From the NCBI GenBank assembly GCA_947476255.1, contig CANJPY010000039.1, positions 1 to 42,090 on the forward strand: a stretch of 42,090 nt of DNA, given 5' to 3'. How positions within the stretch are numbered: position 1 is the first letter of the stretch; each line of letters opens with the position of its first letter. The notes beneath the pieces were generated by a model. The model ran no database searches. It saw nothing but the letters and a program-made list of their open reading frames with translations, and was not told where the DNA came from. This DNA comes from Chthoniobacteraceae bacterium (GTDB lineage: Bacteria > Verrucomicrobiota > Verrucomicrobiia > Chthoniobacterales > Chthoniobacteraceae). Positions 8,805 to 16,159 of the stretch are shown in pieces. The translations under genes and the position numbers were made by a program.

Positions 8805-9913
8805 ATCCACGTTCTCTTTTGTTGTTTCTAAAAACACGCACCGGACGGTTTCTGTGGTTTGTGGTGCTGCTACTGATCGCGTTCTTTTTGGTTCGCGGCA
8901 TGCAGGAGCGCAAAAATTTGATAGCCCGTCCTGATAGAAAGGCTGTTATTGAAGGAAGCCCGAAGCCGCAGTTGGTTCAGACCGTCATCCGCGAGATGAC
9001 GCCCTTTCATCCGCCACCGGTGGCGGCAACAGTATCCCCGGTTCCCCCCGAACCGAGACCCTCGGAACCACGAGATAAACAAGAGGTACTTCCGATTAGC
9101 CTCTACGCGGCCCAACAGGAGGAGACCAGTTCTGTATTTTTGGGTAAAGACTATGCTCCCTTTGGCAGGCTTGTGCAGTGCGAGTTGATCGTAACGGTGG
9201 ATTCGTCAACGATTCAAACGCCGATCATCGGTCTTGTGACGGATGATGTCTGGCATGATGGACGGTTGATTATACCGGCTGGAACGGAGGTTCACAGTGC
9301 CGCGAAGGTTGATCGGGTACGGGAGAGGATTGCTGGTAGTAGTCAGTGGACTTTTGTGTGGCAGAGTGGTGAGGAATTAAGCGTATCCGGAATCGCATTA
9401 GATCGTGAGCGTGATGCGGATGGCGGCACATGGGGTATCACGGATGGGAGTGCTGGATTGCGCGGTGAACTGCTCAAAAGCGACGACCTCGCCGAGATCA
9501 AATTATTTACGGCGACATTCCTGAGTGGGGCCGCGAGTGGACTCACGGAAAAGGAACAAACCATTTTTGGATCACAGGCCAAGGGGTCGCTGCAAAACGC
9601 GCCGATAGTCGGCGCGCAGCAGGTGCTTAATGTCTATGCGCGCCAGATACTGGACACCATTCATCGCGACGGTTTCTACGTGCGCGTACCTGCAGGCAAG
9701 CAGTTTTACGTGTATGTGACGCAGACAATCGACAAGTCGAAGGCGACGATAGGAGGAACCCAAGTCGCTTCCAACAAGCGGTTTTCCCAGTCACGCCAAG
9801 TGCCGGCAAGTGATCCTCTGTCCCGCTTAAACCAGAATCTCCAGCGCCTGGCTCCGTCGAGTGAAGAGCCGCTGCAGTTTGATTTTCCCGTGCAAACCTC
9901 TGAATCCCGATGA
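8801..9913 (+). CDS. virB10: VirB10/TrbI-like core channel protein
   Basis: A GTG start at 8801 overlaps the previous stop (GTGA). The 370-aa product has a short cytoplasmic N-terminus, one transmembrane helix (about 15-33), a Pro-rich periplasmic linker (about 67-92, many PxP) and a C-terminal beta domain with the TrbI-like pattern: LVQCELIVTVDSS, then DGRLIIPAGTEVH, then a segment ending near VTQTIDKSK. VirB10 spans both membranes and transmits energy from the inner-membrane ATPases to the outer-membrane pore. Domain order and neighbours make this one of the safest calls in the cluster. Confidence 0.9.
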   Translation: MNPRSLLLFLKTRTGRFLWFVVLLLIAFFLVRGMQERKNLIARPDRKAVIEGSPKPQLVQTVIREMTPFHPPPVAATVSPVPPEPRPSEPRDKQEVLPISLYAAQQEETSSVFLGKDYAPFGRLVQCELIVTVDSSTIQTPIIGLVTDDVWHDGRLIIPAGTEVHSAAKVDRVRERIAGSSQWTFVWQSGEELSVSGIALDRERDADGGTWGITDGSAGLRGELLKSDDLAEIKLFTATFLSGAASGLTEKEQTIFGSQAKGSLQNAPIVGAQQVLNVYARQILDTIHRDGFYVRVPAGKQFYVYVTQTIDKSKATIGGTQVASNKRFSQSRQVPASDPLSRLNQNLQRLAPSSEEPLQFDFPVQTSESR

Positions 9914-10506
9914 AGTACACATTCGTTCTTATCGTTCCATGTCTGTGTTTATCAGCTTGTGCGAGCCGGTCGGCACCTTCTCGTGTGATGATTCGTCCAG
10001 TTTCATCTTCAAGTATGGAGGCGAAACCGGCCGCGCGGGTGCGTTCTGCTGAGACGCTAAAAGCCTATCCACTCGGGAGGTATATCGATCCAAATAACTC
10101 GAAGATCATGCACGAGGCCCACACCCTTTATCGGGTTGAGAGTACTGCTCATTGGAATCTGCGGCCATCCTCCGCGGAAGGTTTCCCTGCCAGATACCAT
10201 CGCGATTCGGCCTTGGCGGACGCTTCGACTCGGGGCGAATTGCTGGTTGAACTAAATCGTCAAAAGCAAACAACAGCTGCGGTTGTGCAGGGCAATCAGG
10301 CTGTTTCGGGACGACTTAACGAACTCCTGCAGAAAGTTCAAGAGGGCGGTCATTGGGCGGAACAGAACGCAAGACTTGAGCAGGAACTTGCGTCGACCAA
10401 GGTTCGACTTGAGCAGCTTGAAGCACGAATTGCGGAACAGTCTGCGGCGAGTACGAATGGGAGCCGCTCTGGGAAGGTCAACAAAGGAGAAATGCTCGAC
10501 TGGTAA
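9910..10506 (+). CDS. Lipoprotein with C-terminal coiled coil (VirB7-like position)
   Basis: A 198-aa protein with a signal peptide and lipobox LSAC (lipidated Cys near residue 17), a Ser/Ala-rich spacer, and a C-terminal predicted coiled coil (about 115-180; heptads such as NARLEQELASTKVRLEQLEA). It starts within the virB10 stop (ATGA, 9910-9913). It may play the outer-membrane-anchor role of VirB7, but it is far longer than classical VirB7 (about 50 aa). A role in bridging the outer membrane and cell wall is equally possible. Confidence 0.75.
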   Translation: MKYTFVLIVPCLCLSACASRSAPSRVMIRPVSSSSMEAKPAARVRSAETLKAYPLGRYIDPNNSKIMHEAHTLYRVESTAHWNLRPSSAEGFPARYHRDSALADASTRGELLVELNRQKQTTAAVVQGNQAVSGRLNELLQKVQEGGHWAEQNARLEQELASTKVRLEQLEARIAEQSAASTNGSRSGKVNKGEMLDW

Positions 10507-10524
10507 AGTCCGGTCGCCAAATCG

Positions 10525-10797
10525 ATGCACGAGAACAAAGCTGGCTCGAATATAAGTGTGGGAAACGCCGATACGCTGCGGACTGTGGCTGAGCTTTCGA
10601 GTGATTTTTATGAAAGGAAATTGCACGAAGTTTTCGGATCGCGCGTGGAGGCGCTATGCGATCCGGCAGTGCAAAGGGCCGTGGAGTCGCATTTTCGGGC
10701 GCATCCGGAGCAGATTCACGATGCGCGGCAGGTGGTTGCGGTGGCCTGTCAGGTAAAGAAGGCTCAGGTTCAGGAGCGCAACGGGATCCGGCCCTGA
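10525..10797 (+). CDS. Small soluble protein at end of T4SS operon
   Basis: This 90-aa mostly helical protein of unrecognised family starts with ATG 18 bases after the lipoprotein stop and runs in the same direction. No membrane segment or signal is visible. Codon usage and GC match the T4SS genes. A coding-like frame continues just beyond its stop in the next frame (10778 onward), which could mean that this is the N-terminal part of a longer, frameshifted protein. Confidence 0.6.
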   Translation: MHENKAGSNISVGNADTLRTVAELSSDFYERKLHEVFGSRVEALCDPAVQRAVESHFRAHPEQIHDARQVVAVACQVKKAQVQERNGIRP

Positions 10798-10978
10798 GAA
10801 AGCGGTCGAATCGTTTTGGAGTTGGCGCGATCTGGTGCTGAAGATTGCTGAAGAAATTCCCCAGTGGCCACATTGTGCTCTCCCGACTTTCGACGATTGT
10901 ATGTGTCGCGGATTTATCAACTCAGGAACTACTTGCTTGATCTGTTGTGTGGCCGACAAGAACCCCTCGTCTCCGCTC
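10778..10978 (+). pseudogene. Coding-like fragment after the T4SS operon
   Basis: In the +1 frame relative to the preceding 90-aa gene, the DNA encodes a protein-like stretch with phrases such as AVESFWSWRDLVLKIAEEI followed by a Cys-rich segment. There is no good start codon until GTG 10835. Removing one base near 10780 would fuse it to the 90-aa gene. Beyond about 10920 the frame is antisense to a better gene. It may be the 5' remnant of a transfer gene truncated at the boundary of the accessory region. The product is not recognised. Confidence 0.35.
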
Positions 10979-11425
10979 CCAGCAAAAGGAAGTATCGGCG
11001 GGCGGCGTTTGGTTGTTGCCGATCACAATGACGGCTTTCAATGGGGAGGCGGCACTCATGCGTTTTATGAGTCTATCGACGCTGCTCGGGGTGTGCTCGG
11101 CCTCAATGATGAGGAGCTCAGCAGGCTCAACGCCCTCGTAGACCACGTTACTGCCGGGCAGAACCCCGTCATAGTCGGGGTCATCTTCAAAAGAGTATCC
11201 CTCGTCTAGGACCAGCGTTATCCACTCGCAAATGGTGCAGCTGTAGTTGGATCCAAGGTGGGCTTTTAGCGCTTTGAGCACCGGCCATCGGCCCTCGCCG
11301 ACGTAGAATGCAGATTTGATCAGTCCTGGTGCAAGAGTTTCCTCAAGGACGGTTAGTAGGTCTGGATCAGCTGTCTTCCACGGTTTTGTGGTGTCGGAGT
11401 TTTTGCTGGGGTTGTCTTCAGGCAT
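10922..11425 (-). CDS. Hypothetical acidic 167-aa protein
   Basis: The minus-strand frame has natural composition: a charged N-terminus, a hydrophobic helix-strand pattern (VYEGVEPAELLIIEAEH) and a strand LKAVIVIGNN. No known motif is recognised. It points toward the T4SS operon, so it marks the end of that operon. The last 20 residues (Trp/Arg-rich) look less natural, and the true terminus could have been altered at the junction with the fragment at 10778-10978. No Shine-Dalgarno precedes the ATG at 11425. Confidence 0.6.
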   Translation of the reverse strand: MPEDNPSKNSDTTKPWKTADPDLLTVLEETLAPGLIKSAFYVGEGRWPVLKALKAHLGSNYSCTICEWITLVLDEGYSFEDDPDYDGVLPGSNVVYEGVEPAELLIIEAEHTPSSVDRLIKRMSAASPLKAVIVIGNNQTPPADTSFCWERRRGVLVGHTTDQASSS

Positions 11426-11599
11426 GATTTTTAGAGAGGAAACCGCATGCTTTGGTGGGCGCTCAAATGGTACTCGCGGAGTCGTTCAGAGCTCTTTGTT
11501 CCGGTGGATTCATCATTATCACACAAAGTACACCGGTGCTGCTGCGTACAGAGAGCGGTCTGGCATCCTTCAGCCGACGCATCTGGGGTGAATTTGCCG

Positions 11600-11650
11600 T
11601 TGAGTGGTTGGGGAAATTTCTGCCCCCCCTCCAAAGGTAGGACCCTCGTG
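11600..11650 (-). repeat. Intergenic C-tract repeat, copy 1
   Basis: On the plus strand, GGGGAAATTT is followed by CTGCCCCCCCTCCAAAGG (11620-11637). A related element at about 14,870-14,925 has GGGAATT, then CTG, a run of C, and TCAAAGGG. Reading the minus strand, both show CCTTTG-A-GGGGGGG-CAG followed by TTCCC and, further on, a TGCCA. The two copies lie in the same orientation and bracket the genes at 11668-14698. Confidence 0.4.
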
Positions 11651-11667
11651 CTAAAATTAAGGAAGCA

Positions 11668-12096
11668 ATGCAAACTATGATCACAACATTTCAAACACAG
11701 CACGGATTTCAGAAAATTGGCGCTTACCACCTACAGTCTGATGGAACGGTTAACCGCTCACAGACGGTCATGGTTACAATGAGAAAGCCTCTGGTGTACG
11801 GGATATTTTGCGACGGAATATGCAAATACCTTGGGAAGACAATCCAAGGATACAGCCGTCCTCTGAACTATCATAAAAACGAGGTCATGAGGACCGTGAA
11901 GGACGGGATCGAATGCTCTCTGAAAAGCGGGATGTCGGTTGAGGTATTCGCCAAAGAAACCAACCTGGTTCTCCACCACGAAGGGCTTGAGCTAAACGCG
12001 GTGGAGGCGATTGAGCAGGCGTTGATTACTCGGTACCACCCAGAGTGGAACAATTTCGTACAAGTCGCCTCGACAAGCTCGGAAGACGCACAATAA
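11668..12096 (+). CDS. GIY-YIG-like nuclease family protein
   Basis: A 142-aa protein in which VYGIF (about 43-47) and KYLGKT (about 53-58) match the first strand and second motif of the GIY-YIG fold. R/N/H residues follow in YSRPLNYHKN, and a C-terminal helix EAIEQALITRYHPEWN (about 113-128) resembles the conserved Glu-containing helix and terminal Asn of this family. AAGGA at 11659-11663 lies close to the ATG at 11668, with a second in-frame ATG at 11677. Members cut DNA in repair, restriction and mobile introns. The first motif is degenerate (VYG for GIY), so catalytic activity is uncertain. The gene precedes the Cys/His mini-protein gene. Confidence 0.65.
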   Translation: MQTMITTFQTQHGFQKIGAYHLQSDGTVNRSQTVMVTMRKPLVYGIFCDGICKYLGKTIQGYSRPLNYHKNEVMRTVKDGIECSLKSGMSVEVFAKETNLVLHHEGLELNAVEAIEQALITRYHPEWNNFVQVASTSSEDAQ

Positions 12097-12152
12097 AGCC
12101 GGGAGCTCATTCGTTTCATCCACATCATCAACTTCGAAAATCACAATCATCT

Positions 12153-12404
12153 ATGAGCAAATGCCGTTTCTGTAATTCAACTTCGTTCGGTTCGGGCTGC
12201 ATTCACAGCCCGCACGGGAAACATGAACACGTGTCGGACGAAGGCCATTGCGAGTTTTGCGGTTCAACCTCCCACGGTAGCGGGTGCATTCATAGTCCCA
12301 CCCGTAAACATCGCCACGGCCAGGGGAGCCGGTGTATCTGGTGCGGCTCCACGTCTACTGGTAGCGGTTGCATCCATAGTCCGCATGGTAAGCACGAGAA
12401 ATAA
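12153..12404 (+). CDS. Tandem Cys/His zinc-knuckle mini-protein (3 repeats)
   Basis: An 83-aa protein built from three tandem units of 28-29 residues, each C-x2-C-x-STS-x-GSGCIHSP...KH. Each unit provides three Cys and several His, a likely zinc site. The ATG at 12153 is preferred; the frame is open further upstream (12045) but that part overlaps the GIY-YIG gene. Almost the whole protein is repeat. Similar single-unit sequences may occur as small zinc proteins elsewhere, but no named function is recognised. Its place between a nuclease and a kinase gene, five bases before the latter, suggests one operon. Nucleic-acid binding is a guess from the zinc-knuckle form. Confidence 0.8.
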   Translation: MSKCRFCNSTSFGSGCIHSPHGKHEHVSDEGHCEFCGSTSHGSGCIHSPTRKHRHGQGSRCIWCGSTSTGSGCIHSPHGKHEK

Positions 12405-12409
12405 TCGAT

Positions 12410-13138
12410 ATGGACCAACAACCTAATTTCAAAGATGTCCCACACCGAATCAAATCCCGACGCCCAGCCCATAGTGAGTCTGAGCCACAATCATCTAAAA
12501 CCGAAACCGCAGGAAGCGCGTATGATCGAGCAATCGAGGCCGCTGGCGGAGAAAAATACCTCGCGGCCACCAAGGTCCTTGAAGGCCTTCCAAGAGCAGT
12601 TCGCCCGAATTCAAGAGTTACGACGCAATTAAATGCTGCGGTGCGGGCCGAAGAAGAAGCTTCATTGCGTCAGTTCGCAATCACGCAAGGATACCTGCAC
12701 GATGGCGAGCACTTTGAACGACAGTGGAAAGGCCAAGGGGAGATGGGAGGGGCGGAAAACGACATCATCTATGACGAGCTGACGGGTTTGGTTTGGAAGC
12801 GAAACCGTATCGATGTGATGCACTTGTCATGGAGGCAGTTTTTCGAGCGCATGCTGGCCCATAATCTTTATTTCCCTGAAGCCCCCCTGCGCCTGGAGGG
12901 GTTTGTGGAGTCGGAAAGCGGGCTGTGTCCACTTTTCACCCAACCCGACGTGCATGCAGAACGTGGTGCGCAGCGGAGCGAGGTGGAGGCCATGATGCAG
13001 GGGCGAGGCTACAAACGCAGGGCGGCTGACGACTACACCTCGGAACTGCTTTTTGTGGAGGACTTGCACCAAGGCAATGTGCTTGTCGACGAAGAGGGGG
13101 CTCTGCATGTCATCGACCCGGTCATTTTCGCGAGATGA
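12410..13138 (+). CDS. Polyvalent-protein-type kinase domain protein
   Basis: A 242-aa protein. The C-terminal half carries EDLHQGNVLVDEEGALHVID (about 217-236), the pattern LHxxN followed by a strand and IDP that marks the catalytic loop and metal-binding Asp of the atypical Ser/Thr kinase found in phage and plasmid polyvalent proteins. Upstream, ENDIIYDELTGLVWKRN (about 118-134) supplies the strand and Lys that would contact ATP. The first 60 residues look disordered. In its known context the domain is one piece of a giant protein injected ahead of mobile DNA; here it stands alone. It is five bases after the mini-protein stop. Kinase fold is likely, substrate unknown. Confidence 0.75.
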   Translation: MDQQPNFKDVPHRIKSRRPAHSESEPQSSKTETAGSAYDRAIEAAGGEKYLAATKVLEGLPRAVRPNSRVTTQLNAAVRAEEEASLRQFAITQGYLHDGEHFERQWKGQGEMGGAENDIIYDELTGLVWKRNRIDVMHLSWRQFFERMLAHNLYFPEAPLRLEGFVESESGLCPLFTQPDVHAERGAQRSEVEAMMQGRGYKRRAADDYTSELLFVEDLHQGNVLVDEEGALHVIDPVIFAR

Positions 13139-13198
13139 GTTGGCAACAAGCGAAAAAATCCAACAAGCATCAGCAACTGGCACGCGCCGGGGACACGT

Positions 13199-13603
13199 TT
13201 ATCCGGTGCCGCCTATTCCCTGCCTTAAGTAAGCCTGCTCAATCGCTTCAATGACGCCCACGATTTGCCTCCGTCCCTCGGTTGTCGGTTCTGCGGCGGC
13301 CCACAGAGATGCCTGTCGGGTTAGCCATTCAAAAAAGGGCTCCGTGATCGAGTCCACCTTCACTGTCAGCTTATCGATCTGTAGGGTTATCGTATGGTCT
13401 TCGGTCCCGACGATAAGAAGTGCGGGGGCCGGCAGACGCGGAATTTCGCTCAGGTTATAGTAAGGAGTTCCGTCTATAGAAAGAATGGGGATATTGGTGG
13501 GGCTTTTGGCCTGCGGTCGGTTGTGACGGCTACTTTTCGGGAGCATGAGAGGTGTTTGTAAGGGTTGTTCAGCGTTCAAACTGAATAGAACAGCGATCCC
13601 CAT
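13199..13603 (-). CDS. Hypothetical protein, possibly C-terminal helical domain
   Basis: This minus-strand gene ends 60 bases from the convergent kinase gene. The start is uncertain: in-frame GTG 13639, ATG 13603 and ATG 13546 are all possible and none has a Shine-Dalgarno; 13603 is a compromise. The confident part is the C-terminal 110 residues, with beta-like stretches (LLIVGTEDHTITLQIDKLTVKV) and a helical end (FFEWLTRQASLW). It lies 55 bases downstream of the WYL regulator gene on the same strand and may be co-transcribed with it. No family recognised. Confidence 0.6.
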   Translation of the reverse strand: MGIAVLFSLNAEQPLQTPLMLPKSSRHNRPQAKSPTNIPILSIDGTPYYNLSEIPRLPAPALLIVGTEDHTITLQIDKLTVKVDSITEPFFEWLTRQASLWAAAEPTTEGRRQIVGVIEAIEQAYLRQGIGGTG

Positions 13604-13693
13604 TATTGCAGACGATGTTTGAGCGGTGTTCCCGCGCACAAATCAAACTTTGGACACTCACTGGTGTCAGGACTGCAAGTCTTCTCCGCTCAT

Positions 13694-14698
13694 TTACTGC
13701 GCCTGATACTTCGCGGAAATTGCGAGTGCGCTCTTTCGGACGCGGTCGACGAGTTCCGAAGGTTCAAGAACGGTGCAGTGCTCCCCCCAACTTAAAATCC
13801 AAGATTCGACTTCCGAAAAAGACGCAAGTTCCAAGGTGACCTCACACTCGTCATTCGGTAATGGTTTTATGTCCTGCGAAAAGTGCCATTGTCTTTCCTG
13901 AACTCGGATGGAGGCCGCAGGTGAGAATCGCAGGCGGACAGTTTTGGGAGGGGTCTTTCCACCCTTGCCCACCATCTTAAAAGCGTGCTCCAACTGGGCA
14001 TCGATTTTTTGCCTTGAAATCGAATCAAACGTTTCATCGGTGATCTTCACACTCTTCATCCGCGTGAGTGCGAAGGTACGCATTTCATTGCGATCGTGGT
14101 CCCAGCCCATCAAGTACCACATGTCGTCATCCCATGTCATATGATGGGGATCCACCTTGCGCCGCATGAGACTTCCCTGCTCAGGCTTCCGGTAAGAAAA
14201 GGTAATCTGTTTCCGAGCATACACGGCCGAGGCTACTGCTTCGAAGCAACCCGGTTGCAATATAACCGGACGGGAGCGGTACGAAAACATGTCGCGCAAT
14301 TGGTGGTTGATCACGCTCAGTCTCCCATCATCGAGCAGTTTTATGAAACGCTCCGCTTCGCCAAATAACGGGGTGTTTCTCAAGAATTCCCGTCCACGCT
14401 GAAGCATCAGGAGGATTCCGAGGTCGGCTTTCGGAAGCTCTTTGAGTCGAGGAGCCAGCACATCATCTATCACTGCATGGCGATCCTGCTCCACCCACTC
14501 GTAATACCAGAAGTTGCGTTGTGCATTGTGTTTTGCGGGGTATCCCATCACTCGCAAAAAATCGATCGCCTTGGTGACCTGTTTTTCGGTGATGTGGAGT
14601 TTGCTTGCAATCCCGGGCTTGGTGAGTTCGCCCCGTCTGCGGTTGATGATCAAATCGTGCACTTGCAGTGCGTTTCTAAGGAGGGTGTAGCTAGACAT
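13694..14698 (-). CDS. WYL-domain transcriptional regulator 1
   Basis: A 334-aa regulator. An N-terminal winged-helix (about 1-70, starting YTLLRNALQVHDLI) is followed by a helical linker and the WYL domain with the literal WYL at 194-196 (MWYLMGWDHDRNEMRTFAL), then a C-terminal WCX-like extension to the end. WYL domains bind ligands, often nucleic acid or nucleotides, and commonly control defence islands. The ATG at 14698 is chosen over TTG 14716 because the paralogue at 27311-28072 begins at the aligned position. It diverges from the NADAR-led cassette and is a good candidate for its regulator. Confidence 0.9.
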   Translation of the reverse strand: MSSYTLLRNALQVHDLIINRRRGELTKPGIASKLHITEKQVTKAIDFLRVMGYPAKHNAQRNFWYYEWVEQDRHAVIDDVLAPRLKELPKADLGILLMLQRGREFLRNTPLFGEAERFIKLLDDGRLSVINHQLRDMFSYRSRPVILQPGCFEAVASAVYARKQITFSYRKPEQGSLMRRKVDPHHMTWDDDMWYLMGWDHDRNEMRTFALTRMKSVKITDETFDSISRQKIDAQLEHAFKMVGKGGKTPPKTVRLRFSPAASIRVQERQWHFSQDIKPLPNDECEVTLELASFSEVESWILSWGEHCTVLEPSELVDRVRKSALAISAKYQAQ

Positions 14699-15410
14699 GG
14701 ATTCCGGTGGGAGCAATTCTAAATCCCGATTTTGTATTGCATATTGTGCTTTGTGTGTATTCAGGCAAGCAACAGAAACTTCAGAAATAGCCGCATCTCA
14801 TACTGGCGCGGAAGTTGACGGTCATCAACGCCTAGGCATGAGGCTTTGACCATCGATTGGCAGCCTTTAGACCCGGAATTTGGGAATTCGCGCCCTGCCC
14901 CCCCCTCAAAGGGAACCCATGCCCGCCTACTATGTAAGGCGAGACACATACGGATTTGTGGGTGGGGAGGTGTTGGCATTTTGAGGAAATGGGGGTGGAA
15001 AATTAAGGGATGTTTAATGACATCTCGTTTCTCTTCGTGCCCTTAAGTTGAGATTTTTGAGTCGCCTGGAGGCACTTGAAACGAGTTTTGAACGTCTGTT
15101 TTTGTGCGGCAGTTTGCCTGCCAGACGGCCAAAGCGGGTAAAGCAGGGGGCGTTTTAAACCTCAAAGCTCCTGATGAAGGCTTCGTGGAAACAGTGGATA
15201 AGACGCCGGTGCCACGGTTAGCGGAAGCCGCGTGACGGTATCATTTCGAGAGAACCGGGGCGGAGAGTCGGAATGTCGACGGGGTGTGGAGTGGGGTGGG
15301 GGAAAGGTGGGTGGAGAGAGCGGGGGCGAGGCGCACATCCCAAACGTCAGTCCGAACGGATTTTGCGAGTGAGTGCAGTTAAAAACCAAACAATGAAAGG
15401 AAATAACAGT
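14699..15410. other. Long intergenic region before the NADAR cassette
   Basis: 712 bases with no convincing gene. It holds the second copy of the C-tract repeat (about 14,870-14,925), an inverted repeat GATGT-N6-ACATC at 15009-15024, a short GGCAG...CTGCC hairpin near 15111-15125, and a G-rich stretch at 15280-15330. It separates the divergent WYL regulator and NADAR genes, so promoters for both must lie here, but no clear -35/-10 pair can be picked. Confidence 0.5.
14870..14925 (-). repeat. Intergenic C-tract repeat, copy 2
   Basis: This resembles the element at 11600-11650: GGGAATT, then CTG, a run of eight C, then TCAAAGGG. Alignment is imperfect, with a short insertion between the TTCCC and CAG parts when read on the minus strand. 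Same orientation as copy 1, 3.3 kb away. Confidence 0.4.
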
Positions 15411-15965
15411 ATGGAAAACAAACAGTTGTGTAACGTTCATCGGTCTTTAAACGTCATCGCGTTCACGAAAGTGAGTTTGCCCTATGGCTGGCTGGGGAAC
15501 ATGGCTCCCTTCCCCATCGTCTATGGAGGGAAAAAGTATCTGACCTCTGAGGCCTTGTTTCAGTGTCTGCGTTATGAGGGGTTCCCGGAGGTTCAGGAAA
15601 AAATCCGTGAATGTACGTCTCCTATGGGAGCTAAAATGCAGGCAAAGAAATACAAGCACCTGATTGCTGGGTCGGTGGAAATGATGGGGCGGGAAGACTG
15701 CGAGCGGATGCTCCTTTGTTTGCGTTTGAAATTGGCGGCGTTTCCCAGGCTTCTGTCGGCGCTGCAAGCAACTGGGGAGAAGGTAATTATTGAGGATGTC
15801 GGCCGGAGATCCTCAAGGTCGGGAATGTTTTGGGGGGCCAAGTGGGACGATGCCAAAAGCCAGTGGGCAGGGCAAAACGTGCTTGGCTCACTGTGGATGC
15901 AAATTCGTCAAGAGGTGGTGCAGCAAAGTCGAGAGGTGGTGCAGCAAAGTCGAGAGGCCGCATGA
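15411..15965 (+). CDS. NADAR-family (YbiA/DUF1768-like) N-glycosidase
   Basis: A 184-aa protein with the NADAR pattern: LGNMAPFPIVYGGKKYLTSE (28-47, including the conserved aromatic/Glu), FQCLRY, GAKMQAKKYK (about 73-82), MFWGAKW and a C-terminal GQNVLGSLWMQIR. Family members split N-glycosidic bonds in riboflavin intermediates. One branch removes ADP-ribose from guanine in DNA as antitoxin to DarT1-type toxins. ATG 15411 is chosen because AAAGGA at 15397-15402 is well spaced; ATG 15393 is the alternative. No DarT gene is adjacent. It is first in a run of five same-strand genes. The tail carries a 21-bp tandem duplication giving REVVQQS twice. Confidence 0.88.
   Translation: MENKQLCNVHRSLNVIAFTKVSLPYGWLGNMAPFPIVYGGKKYLTSEALFQCLRYEGFPEVQEKIRECTSPMGAKMQAKKYKHLIAGSVEMMGREDCERMLLCLRLKLAAFPRLLSALQATGEKVIIEDVGRRSSRSGMFWGAKWDDAKSQWAGQNVLGSLWMQIRQEVVQQSREVVQQSREAA
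15911..15952 (+). repeat. 21-bp perfect tandem duplication in NADAR 3' end
   Basis: Two identical 21-base units (15911-15931 and 15932-15952), each beginning AGAGGTGGTGCAGC, followed by a partial third start AGAGG. They encode a repeated seven-residue EVVQQSR tail near the stop. In-frame length suggests a recent slippage or duplication event. Confidence 0.9.
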
Positions 15966-16020
15966 CTCGTCGGGTGTATTCGGGGTTGGGGTAAGGGTGA
16001 GCGGAGGGGCGAAAGTAGAT

Positions 16021-16113
16021 CCGGTTGGGCGCGCTCGCGCAGAGGACGGCGGCGGCAGAGCGAAAAGGCAGGTGGAGGAACGAGGGGTGTTTACATGGGC
16101 GCGTTTGCGCCCA
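16021..16113 (+). promoter_or_regulatory. GC hairpins in leader of giant repeat gene
   Basis: TGGGCGC at 16096-16102, loop GTTT, and GCGCCCA at 16107-16113 make a perfect 7-bp hairpin 46 bases before the chosen ATG at 16160. A related but imperfect version, TGGGCGCGCTCGCGC, lies at about 16025-16039. No U-run follows, so these are not typical terminators. They may be attenuation or processing structures between the NADAR gene and the large gene. Confidence 0.45.
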
Positions 16114-16159
16114 GCACCCTCATGCAGAGGAAGATCAAACCCATAGAAAACAAAAAACT

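Noticed and set aside
10835-11209. Full plus-strand frame through 11209 as a gene
   Set aside because: Its second half is antisense to a better minus-strand gene; only the first part is retained as a possible remnant.
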